Shown in pieces: positions 57,557-64,000 of a DNA stretch of 64,000 bases. Location of the stretch: NCBI GenBank assembly GCA_963809715.1, contig CAWEKO010000002.1:434001-498000 (forward strand), read 5' to 3'. The notes beneath the pieces are model-generated. The model ran no database searches, was not told where the DNA came from, and was given only the letters and a program-made list of their open reading frames with translations. Position 1 is the first letter of the stretch, and every line of letters starts with the position of its first letter. The stretch comes from Bog-473 sp963809715 (GTDB lineage: Bacteria; Actinomycetota; Acidimicrobiia; Acidimicrobiales; RAAP-2). Position numbers and translations under genes: made by a program.

Positions 57557-58545
57557 GTGCCGATGGGGAAGTGGCAGGCCACCTGATGGCCCGGCGCCAG
57601 GTCGCGCATTTCGGGAACCTCCTCGGCGCAGCGCGCCTCGGCCCGGGGGCAGCGGGTGCGGAAGCGGCAGCCCGAGGGCGGGTTGATCGGGCTCGGGGGT
57701 TCGCCGGCCAACGCGACCCCCGATGCGCGCGCCGCGGAAGGGTCGGGCTCGACCGCGGAGGCCAGGAGCGCCGCGGTGTAGTGGTGGGCAGGGGCCTGAT
57801 AGAGGAGATCCGACGGCGCGATCTCGCAGAGCCGGCCCAGGTACATGACGGCCACCCGGTCGCTCACGTTCTTCACCACGGCCAGGTCATGAGCGATGAA
57901 GAGGATGGTCAGCCCGAATTCCTGCTTGACGTCCTCGAGCAGATTGAGGATCTGGGCTTGCACCGACACGTCGAGGGCCGAGACGATCTCGTCGCAGACC
58001 AGGAGCTTGGGCTGGAGCACCAGGGCCCGGGCGATACTGATGCGCTGGCACTGGCCGCCCGAGAACTCGCGGGGCCGGCGACCGCCGTTGAGTTCGGGAT
58101 CGATGCCGACCTGGTCGAGCATGGCATCGGCCTTGGCCGCCCGCTCCTGCTTGTTCCCCATCTTCCAGATGACGAGTGGCTCGGCCACGATGTCGCGCAC
58201 CCGGCGCCGCGGGTTGAGCGAGGAGATGGGGTCCTGGAAGATCATCTGCACCTGCGTGCGCAGCGTGCGCAGATCCCCCCGGCTCAACGTGGTCAGCTCG
58301 GTGTCCCCGAAGCGGATTGTGCCCGAGGTGGCCGGCTCGACCTGGACGATGGCGCGCCCGGTGGTGGACTTGCCGCAACCCGATTCGCCCACCAGCCCGA
58401 GGGTCTCGCCCTTACGCAAGGAGAAGCTGATGCCGGCCACCGCCTGCACGGCGGTGTTGCCCTTGCGGAACGTGACGTGGAGGTCTTCGACCCTGAGCAA
58501 CGGCTCGGTCGAGATCTCCTGAGTGCTCAGCGCGGTGTCGGTCAC
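57553..58545 (-). CDS. oppF: oligopeptide ABC transporter ATPase, OppF type
   Basis: 330 residues. Walker A GESGCGKSTTG, Q-loop QMIFQDPISSLNPR, signature FSGGQCQRISIARAL, Walker B LLVCDEIVSALD, switch His in IAHDL, and the C-terminal cysteine cluster SGCRFRTRCPRAEARC seen in peptide transporters. The signature has Cys where most have Arg (SGGQRQR), and Walker B DEIVSALD where most have DEPVSALD; both probably harmless. GTG start overlaps oppD. Confidence 0.9.
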   Translation of the reverse strand: MTDTALSTQEISTEPLLRVEDLHVTFRKGNTAVQAVAGISFSLRKGETLGLVGESGCGKSTTGRAIVQVEPATSGTIRFGDTELTTLSRGDLRTLRTQVQMIFQDPISSLNPRRRVRDIVAEPLVIWKMGNKQERAAKADAMLDQVGIDPELNGGRRPREFSGGQCQRISIARALVLQPKLLVCDEIVSALDVSVQAQILNLLEDVKQEFGLTILFIAHDLAVVKNVSDRVAVMYLGRLCEIAPSDLLYQAPAHHYTAALLASAVEPDPSAARASGVALAGEPPSPINPPSGCRFRTRCPRAEARCAEEVPEMRDLAPGHQVACHFPIGT

Positions 58546-59567
58546 GCCGTGGCCGCCGCGGTGGTGCGGGACTCCACGCCGAGCGGGAACCAGCAGGCGT
58601 AGCTGTGGCCCGGCTCGGCCTCGATCAGTGGAGGCTTCTCGGCCCGGCACTTGTCCTGGACGTAGGGGCAACGGGGGGCAAAGGGACAGCCGACCGGAGG
58701 GCGCAGCAGGTCGGGCGGCCGCCCGTCGATCGCGCTGAGCCGGGTGTGGCTCGGGTTGCTCAGTCGCGGTGTCGAGTGGAGCAGCGCTTCGGTGTAGGGC
58801 ATTGCCATGCTCTTGAAGAGGATATCGGTGGGCGCTTTCTCCACGACGTTGCCGGCGTACATCACGATGATCTCGTCGGTGCGCGTGGCCACCACGCCGA
58901 GGTCGTGGGTGACCAGGATCATCGACATGTCGCGCTCGTGCTGGAGCGTGCCCAGCAGGTCGAGGATCTGGGCCTGCACGGTGACGTCGAGGCCGGTGGT
59001 CGGCTCGTCCGCCATGAGGAGCCGCGGCGCGCAGGCCAGGGCGATCGCGATCATGACGCGCTGGCGCATGCCCCCCGAGAGTTGGGCCGGGTAAGCCTCG
59101 AAGCGCTCGACGGGGGAGGGGATGCCCACCTGCATGAGCAGGGAGAGGGCGGTCTCCTTGGCCTCGGACCTGGGCAGCTTGAGGTGGATGCGCAGCGGCT
59201 CCATGATCTGATTGCCGATGCGCTGCACCGGGTTGAGCGATGTCATGGGGTCCTGGAAGACCATGGCGATGTGGGTGCTCCAGAGCTTGCGCAGCCGGTT
59301 GGCCGGGGCGTTGAGGATCTCCTGGCCGGCGTAGCGCACCGATCCGGTCTGGGTGGTCGACGCGATGGGCAGGAGGCCCATGACCCCGCGCGACAGCACC
59401 GTCTTGCCCGAGCCCGACTCGCCCACGATGCCGAGCGTCTTGCCCTGGTCGAGCGTGAAGGAGACGCCCTGCACGGCCCGCAGCGGGCCGCGCGAGGTGG
59501 CGAAGGAGATGTTCAGGTCTTCGACCGCGAGGAGCGGGTTCCTCGTGACGTCCTGTTCGGTGCTCAC
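58542..59567 (-). CDS. oppD: oligopeptide ABC transporter ATPase, OppD type
   Basis: 341 residues. Walker A GESGSGKTVLSRG, MVFQDPMTSLNP, signature LSGGMRQRVMIAIAL, Walker B LLMADEPTTGLDVT, VTHDLGVV, and CPFAPRCPYVQDKC at the C-terminus. Pairs with OppF to power OppB/OppC. GTG start overlaps the oppC stop by four bases. Confidence 0.92.
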   Translation of the reverse strand: MSTEQDVTRNPLLAVEDLNISFATSRGPLRAVQGVSFTLDQGKTLGIVGESGSGKTVLSRGVMGLLPIASTTQTGSVRYAGQEILNAPANRLRKLWSTHIAMVFQDPMTSLNPVQRIGNQIMEPLRIHLKLPRSEAKETALSLLMQVGIPSPVERFEAYPAQLSGGMRQRVMIAIALACAPRLLMADEPTTGLDVTVQAQILDLLGTLQHERDMSMILVTHDLGVVATRTDEIIVMYAGNVVEKAPTDILFKSMAMPYTEALLHSTPRLSNPSHTRLSAIDGRPPDLLRPPVGCPFAPRCPYVQDKCRAEKPPLIEAEPGHSYACWFPLGVESRTTAAATA

Positions 59568-60478
59568 AGCTTGATCTCGGTCACGTCGAAGTAGGCCCGG
59601 AGCTTGTCCGCCACCACGTTGAGGGTGAAGAGGAGGAGGAACATCGCCGTGGCCGGGAAGATGACCAGCCACGGGTTGGTCTGTCCCTTGGCTCCGGTGA
59701 GCAGGCTGGATCCCTCGTTGAGCATGTTCCCCCAACTCGGCGTGGGCGGCTGCACCGAGAGCCCGAGGAAGGCCAACGAGCCCTCGAGCACGATGATCGT
59801 GGCCACGGCGATCAGTCCGAAGGAGACGACGGTCGGCATGATGTTGGGCAGGATCTCCCGGGCCAGGATGCGGGTGTCGCTGGCCCCCAGCGCCTTCGCC
59901 GCCAGCACGAAGTCGCGGGTGGCGTAGCTGAGGGTGGAAGCCCGCACGACCCGGAAGATGAGGGGCGCGCCGAAGATGCCGATGATGAGCGTGATCTTCC
60001 AGAGGCTGTGGCCCCAGAAGGAGACGATGGCGATGACGGCCACGATGGCCGGGAACGCCAACACGATATAGGAGGTCGTGTTGAGCGCGGTGTCGATCCG
60101 GCCCCGCCGGTAGGCCGAGATCATGGCCGGGATCCCCCCGAAGATCAGCCCCAGCAGCGCGCCGCCGAAGCCGACGACCAACGACACCCGGGCCCCGTAG
60201 ACCAGGCGGCTGAAGGTGTCCCGGTAGAGGTCGTCGGTACCGAGCAGGTGGCCCCAGCTCGGGCCGGCGTTCTGCACGCTGTTGTAGTTCCCCAAGTTGG
60301 GGTTGGGCAGCGGCAGCAGGCTGGCGAAGGTCGCCATGATGGCCACGAGGAGGATCCAGCCCACGCAGACCCAGAAGAAGATCCCAAGTTTCTTCTTGGT
60401 GTGCTCCGCCGCCTCGTCGGCGACGATCTCCTCCTTGAGATCTGCGAAGGCCTCGGTCTCGATGGCGACACTACTCAC
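59564..60478 (-). CDS. oppC: oligopeptide ABC transporter permease, OppC type
   Basis: 304 residues, six helices, with an N-terminal hydrophilic tail and LGTDDLYRDTFSRLVYGAR, the usual OppC periplasmic segment. EAA loop: DFVLAAKALGASDTRIL ... LPNIMP, which docks on the ATPases. GTG start overlaps the oppB stop by eight bases. Confidence 0.92.
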   Translation of the reverse strand: MSSVAIETEAFADLKEEIVADEAAEHTKKKLGIFFWVCVGWILLVAIMATFASLLPLPNPNLGNYNSVQNAGPSWGHLLGTDDLYRDTFSRLVYGARVSLVVGFGGALLGLIFGGIPAMISAYRRGRIDTALNTTSYIVLAFPAIVAVIAIVSFWGHSLWKITLIIGIFGAPLIFRVVRASTLSYATRDFVLAAKALGASDTRILAREILPNIMPTVVSFGLIAVATIIVLEGSLAFLGLSVQPPTPSWGNMLNEGSSLLTGAKGQTNPWLVIFPATAMFLLLFTLNVVADKLRAYFDVTEIKL

Positions 60479-61418
60479 GGGCGATCCTCGGGTCGACGAT
60501 GGTGAACAGGAAATCGAAGATGAAGTTGATCAACACGATGGCCACCGCGACGAACAGGGTGATGCCCTGCACCACCGTGTAGTCGTCCTGGTTGACGGCG
60601 GAAATGAGCTGGTAGCCCAAACCGGGCATCTGGAGCAGCAGTTCGACGATGAACGTCCCGGCGATGAGGCTCCCGATGGTGACGCCGGCCGAGGCCAGCA
60701 GCGAGATGGACGACGGCCGCAACGCATGGCGCCACATGATGCGTCGGTCGCTCAGCCCCTTGGACCGGGCCATGGTGATGAAGTCCTCCTGCAAGGTCGA
60801 GATCAGGTCATTGCGGAGTAATCGGAAGTACACGACGATCGACCCCAGCGCGAGAACGATCGAAGGCAGCAGCATCGTGTGGATGTTCGACCAGAAGTCC
60901 TGCGCCAGCGGCACGTACGACGCGGGGCCGGGGAAGATGTGCCAGTGCACCGCGAAGATGAGCACGAGCACCGGCGCGATGACGAACGGGGGTAGCGCCA
61001 GCATGGCGAACGTCGTGCTGTTGGCGCCCTGATCGAAGAGCTTGTTGGGCCGGCGCGACGCGTGCATCGCCATGGGGAAGGCGATGGCAAAGGCCAGGAT
61101 CTGCGAGAAGATGATCAGCTCGAGGTCGATGGGGAACGACTGGGCAATGATGGTCCTCGTCGCCTGGTGCGTCGTGTACGACTGGCCCAGGTTGCCCTGG
61201 AAGACGTGACCTATCCAGATGAAGTACTGCTGCCAGAGCGGCTTGTCCAGTCCGAGTTGTGCGTTCACCGTCGCCAGGTTCTGCGGCGTGGCGTTGGGAC
61301 CGAGGATGGTGATGGCGGGGTTGCCGGGGAGGAGATGGACCAGGAAGAAGGTCGCGATGGAGACAAAGACGATGATGATGAGGAGGAGCACGATTCTCTT
61401 GGCGATGTAACGGCTCAC
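60471..61418 (-). CDS. oppB: oligopeptide ABC transporter permease, OppB type
   Basis: 315 residues. N-terminal ISRYIAKRI-like start, the OppB-type periplasmic domain after helix 1 (LLPGNPAITILGPNATP, LGLDKPLWQQYF) and EAA loop DFITMARSKGLSDRRIM. GTG at 61418 follows a G-rich stretch. First gene of oppB-C-D-F-ATP-grasp. No substrate-binding protein is encoded in the operon or elsewhere in the window. Confidence 0.91.
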   Translation of the reverse strand: MSRYIAKRIVLLLIIIVFVSIATFFLVHLLPGNPAITILGPNATPQNLATVNAQLGLDKPLWQQYFIWIGHVFQGNLGQSYTTHQATRTIIAQSFPIDLELIIFSQILAFAIAFPMAMHASRRPNKLFDQGANSTTFAMLALPPFVIAPVLVLIFAVHWHIFPGPASYVPLAQDFWSNIHTMLLPSIVLALGSIVVYFRLLRNDLISTLQEDFITMARSKGLSDRRIMWRHALRPSSISLLASAGVTIGSLIAGTFIVELLLQMPGLGYQLISAVNQDDYTVVQGITLFVAVAIVLINFIFDFLFTIVDPRIARE

Positions 61419-61486
61419 GTCTGCTTCTTTCCCCCCTTCAACCCCACCCGGTCCCTCGGGCGTCGCAGCCCCACCGGCGGTGAATG

Positions 61487-61492
61487 ATGCTA
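61487..61492 (-). promoter_or_regulatory. -10 candidate of the opp operon
   Basis: TAGCAT on the minus strand, about 70 bases before the oppB GTG; the leader has no recognised structure. Confidence 0.35.
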
Positions 61493-61511
61493 GACCGCGA
61501 CCCCCTTGTCC

Positions 61512-61517
61512 TACCAT
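61512..61517 (+). promoter_or_regulatory. -10 element of the GT39 gene (leaderless)
   Basis: TACCAT ends seven bases before the ATG at 61525; an earlier in-frame ATG at 61516 overlaps this hexamer and is therefore not used. Confidence 0.5.
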
Positions 61518-61524
61518 GCGGCCC

Positions 61525-63108
61525 ATGCCTGAGGAGGTTCCCGCTCTCACCGGTCGCACGCGCCTCCTCGCCGGCGTGGGCGTGGTGCTCGTGGTGGCGG
61601 TCGGCTTGGTCCTCCGTTTCTGGACCCGCTCGGGCCTCTGGCTCGACGAGGCGCTCACCGTCGACATCGCCCGCCTGCCCCTGCACGCCATTCCCGAGGC
61701 GCTCAAGCACGACGGGGCGCCACCGCTCTACTACTACCTGCTGCACTTCTGGATCAGCCTCTTCGGGCAGTCCAACGACGCCGTCCGGGCGCTGTCGGGC
61801 ATCATCGCCGTCCTGACCCTGCCCGTGGCCTGGCTTTGCGGGAAGCGCTTCGGGGGCCGGGCCGTCGCCTGGACCACCCTGGTGCTGCTGGCCAGCGCGC
61901 CCTTCGCCGTCTACTACGGCACCGAGGCCCGGATGTACTCGCTGATCATCCTCGAGACCGGCCTCGGCTTCCTGGCCTTGCAGCGGGCCATCGAGGCGCC
62001 GCGGCCGGGCAACCTGATCGCAGTGGCCGTCGTGGCCGCAGCGCTGCTCTACACCCAGTACTGGTCGCTGTACCTGCTCGGTGTGACCGGGCTGTGGCTT
62101 CTCGTGTCCATCGTGCGCGACCGGCGCCACGGACGCTCCTCCACCGCGCCGGTGCCCGCCTTCCTCGCACTCGTCGCGGGCGGCGTCCTCTTCTTGCCCT
62201 GGTTGCCCACGTTCATTTACCAGTCGCAGCACACGGGAACGCCCTGGGCCGCACCGCCGAATTTCTCCGCCGTCATCAACGCCGTCACCGGCTTCACCGA
62301 CAACCAGGGTTCGACGCAGTTTACCGCCACCAACCAGGGTCGCCTGCTCGCCGTCGTGTACTTCGCCATGCTCGCCCTCGCCCTTTTCGGGTTGGGCAAA
62401 TCCGATCGCCTGATCGAACTCGACCTGCACACCCGCCCGCGCTCGCGCGGCGCCACGTTCATTGTGGTCGGCACACTCTTCGCCGCCATTGCCGGCGGCA
62501 TCCTCACCCGCAGCGCGTACTCGTCACGCTACGCCGCCGTGATCTTCCTCCCGCTGTTGCTCGTGATCGCGCTGGGCACCACCACGCTGCTCGACCCCAA
62601 GGTGCGGGTCGCCGTGGTGGGCGTGGCCGTGATCGCCGGGTTCGTGTCCTCGGCGCAGAACGTGACGACGCAGAGGACCCAGGCCGGCAAGGTGGCGGTG
62701 GCCATCAACACGCACGCCAAGGCGGGTGACGTCGTCGCCTTTTGTCCCGACCAGCTCGGCCCCTCGGTCTACCGCCAGGTGCAGCACACCTCGCAGTTCC
62801 ACATGCTCACCTATCCCCGCCGCACCGGTCCGGCCATCGTGGACTGGGTCGACTACGCCAATGCGGTCCACGGGGCGAGCCCGGTGGCCTTCGCCGACTT
62901 CCTGGCCCACAAGGCCGGCTCTCACACGGTGTGGTTGGTCTGGCAGCCCGGTTATCAGACCTACGGCATCAGATGCGAGCAGATCGCCGCGACCCTGAGC
63001 ACACTGGCCACCCAGAGCGGCGGCGGCGCCCGCAACGTCGTGATCAACCGGCCCGCGCTCTACTACGAGCCCATGAACCTGACCGAGTTCGTCTTCGTCG
63101 GTTCGTGA
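61525..63108 (+). CDS. GT-C membrane glycosyltransferase, GT39/PMT-like
   Basis: 527 residues with about ten membrane helices. The first outer loop has SGLWLDEALTVDIARLPL with the catalytic Asp-Glu pair, followed by HDGAPPLYYYLLHFW and YYGTEARMYSL, features of the PMT/ArnT superfamily that take sugar from a polyprenyl phosphate donor. The C-terminal ~120 residues are an outside domain. Donor could come from the GT2 enzyme at 15649. Acceptor unknown. Confidence 0.83.
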   Translation: MPEEVPALTGRTRLLAGVGVVLVVAVGLVLRFWTRSGLWLDEALTVDIARLPLHAIPEALKHDGAPPLYYYLLHFWISLFGQSNDAVRALSGIIAVLTLPVAWLCGKRFGGRAVAWTTLVLLASAPFAVYYGTEARMYSLIILETGLGFLALQRAIEAPRPGNLIAVAVVAAALLYTQYWSLYLLGVTGLWLLVSIVRDRRHGRSSTAPVPAFLALVAGGVLFLPWLPTFIYQSQHTGTPWAAPPNFSAVINAVTGFTDNQGSTQFTATNQGRLLAVVYFAMLALALFGLGKSDRLIELDLHTRPRSRGATFIVVGTLFAAIAGGILTRSAYSSRYAAVIFLPLLLVIALGTTTLLDPKVRVAVVGVAVIAGFVSSAQNVTTQRTQAGKVAVAINTHAKAGDVVAFCPDQLGPSVYRQVQHTSQFHMLTYPRRTGPAIVDWVDYANAVHGASPVAFADFLAHKAGSHTVWLVWQPGYQTYGIRCEQIAATLSTLATQSGGGARNVVINRPALYYEPMNLTEFVFVGS

Positions 63109-63120
63109 CATCGTGAGGCC

Positions 63121-64000
63121 ATGACGGGGAGCACCGCGCCAGCCCAGGCCGGACCAGCGGCCCCTGTCCGGTCCGTGCCCGCGGCGGCGCTCGTGCGGCT
63201 CTGGGGCCGACTGCCCGAGTCGTTGCGCGAGGCCCTTCTGCCCTTTGCGGTGGCCCGGGTCGTGGTCCTGGGTGCGCTCGGCCTGGCCCACTTCGTGGTG
63301 GACCGGACCCATCCGGCCAACGGGGCCGCGGTGCTCCGGGTGCACCAGGGCCTCCTGGGCTGGGACGCCGGCTGGTACGAGAGCATCGCCCGGGTCGGCT
63401 ACCAGCCGCTGGGCACCCAGTCGCTGCGCTTCTTCCCGCTCGTCCCGCTGCTCACCCACGGGTTGGCCTGGATCCCGGGGCTCGGCGACGGGCCGGCACT
63501 CGTGCTGCTGGCCAACGTGGCGGCACTGGCCGCCACCGCCCTGCTCTACGTCCTGGCCCGGCGCGAGCTGGGTGAGTCGGCCCGGGCCCGGCGCACCGTC
63601 TGGATCCTCAGCCTGCTGCCCGCCTCGTTCGTGCTCGTCATGGGATACGCCGAGTCGGTCCTCCTGCTCCTCGCCGTCGGCTGCTTCCTGGCCCTGCGCC
63701 CACCACCCGATCGCACCGGGGCCCGACCCCATTTCGGCTTGGCCGCCGGCCTCGTCTTCCTGGCCGCCCTGACCCGTCCCATCGGGGTTCTCCTCGTCCT
63801 GGCCGTCCTGGCCGAGCTGGTGCGATGGTGGACCCGCCTCGGACGCTCCGAGCGCGCCGCGGGCATCGGCGCCATGGTGGCGCCCTTCGTCGGCCTGCTC
63901 GCCTTCGGGGCCTGGGCCGACCACGAGGTGGGGGACTGGTTGGCCCCGCTGCGGGTACAGGCCGAGAACGCCCATCACGGCGGGTGGACCGACCCGGTCA
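63121..64000 (+). CDS. PIG-V-like mannosyltransferase, cut by window end
   Basis: 293 codons visible, no stop before base 64000. Membrane protein with LLGWDAGWYESIARVGYQ, the WD-x-x-WY signature of the PIG-V (GPI mannosyltransferase II) family and its bacterial relatives, then SLRFFPLVPLL and ALTRPIGVLLVLAVLAEL. ATG at 63121 has GAGG a few bases upstream and follows the GT39 gene by 12 bases, so the two are likely co-transcribed. Confidence 0.78.
   Translation, partial: MTGSTAPAQAGPAAPVRSVPAAALVRLWGRLPESLREALLPFAVARVVVLGALGLAHFVVDRTHPANGAAVLRVHQGLLGWDAGWYESIARVGYQPLGTQSLRFFPLVPLLTHGLAWIPGLGDGPALVLLANVAALAATALLYVLARRELGESARARRTVWILSLLPASFVLVMGYAESVLLLLAVGCFLALRPPPDRTGARPHFGLAAGLVFLAALTRPIGVLLVLAVLAELVRWWTRLGRSERAAGIGAMVAPFVGLLAFGAWADHEVGDWLAPLRVQAENAHHGGWTDPV

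Noticed and set aside
62524..63978. A 484-codon minus-strand frame opposite the two glycosyltransferases
   Set aside because: Gly/Glu/Gln-rich shadow of membrane-protein codons; no family similarity.

Overview
The window reads as one uninterrupted stretch of a high-GC actinobacterial chromosome. It has mycothiol synthase (MshD), a PdtaR-type ANTAR response regulator, the alaS-ruvX-mltG-aroE order, a his-trp cluster, many GTG/TTG starts and 1- to 8-base gene overlaps. I place it in or near the Acidimicrobiia because of the secreted GYWLVASDGG-type repeat proteins, which I recall from that class; this is inference, not a database result. There is no insertion sequence, integrase, prophage or CRISPR array.

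Layout. Bases 1-5580 hold the alaS 3' end, ruvX, mltG, aroE, a convergent mscS, then rodA coupled to a DUF151 nuclease. Bases 5937-15458 hold a MhuD-like heme monooxygenase, a large secreted repeat protein, a second SEDS-family (FtsW/RodA) protein diverging from polyphosphate kinase, a methyltransferase, a flippase-like membrane protein and an AI-2E permease. Bases 15649-24751 hold a polyprenol-phosphate sugar transferase, a two-component system, a menaquinone/MaoC block on the minus strand, a VIT-family transporter, mshD facing away from nth, a candidate small RNA, and a toxin-antitoxin-like pair whose PIN protein lacks most catalytic acids.

Bases 24836-37353 are a long biosynthetic run, hisD-C-B-H-A-F, a GroES-like gene, hisI, trpE, ygfZ, two small membrane proteins, trpC-F-B-A. 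It makes most of the histidine and tryptophan pathways but lacks hisG, hisE, trpG and trpD. A dedicated trpF is present, unlike many actinobacteria that rely on PriA. Bases 37454-42775 hold a cupin, a membrane-anchored SGNH hydrolase and the fatty-acid operon fabD-fabG-acpP-fabF, where FabD carries an extra C-terminal domain that looks biotinyl/lipoyl-like. A second repeat protein, tRNA-Leu(CAA), menC, a coiled-coil protein, pdtaR, polA and rpsA follow, then a cysteine-repeat/IPT secreted protein, a MarR-MFS pair, DUF5996, a gene remnant, map, and an oligopeptide ABC transporter operon ending in an ATP-grasp enzyme. Two membrane glycosyltransferases close the window, the last cut by its edge.

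A recurring signal is a TAnnnT hexamer ending 6-9 bases before the start codon of many first genes, which suggests widespread leaderless transcription and was used here to choose several starts. Pathway links: menF, menG (18.7-20.7 kb) and menC (44.3 kb) serve menaquinone; rodA, the second SEDS protein and mltG serve peptidoglycan; hisH/hisF form one enzyme, trpA/trpB another.
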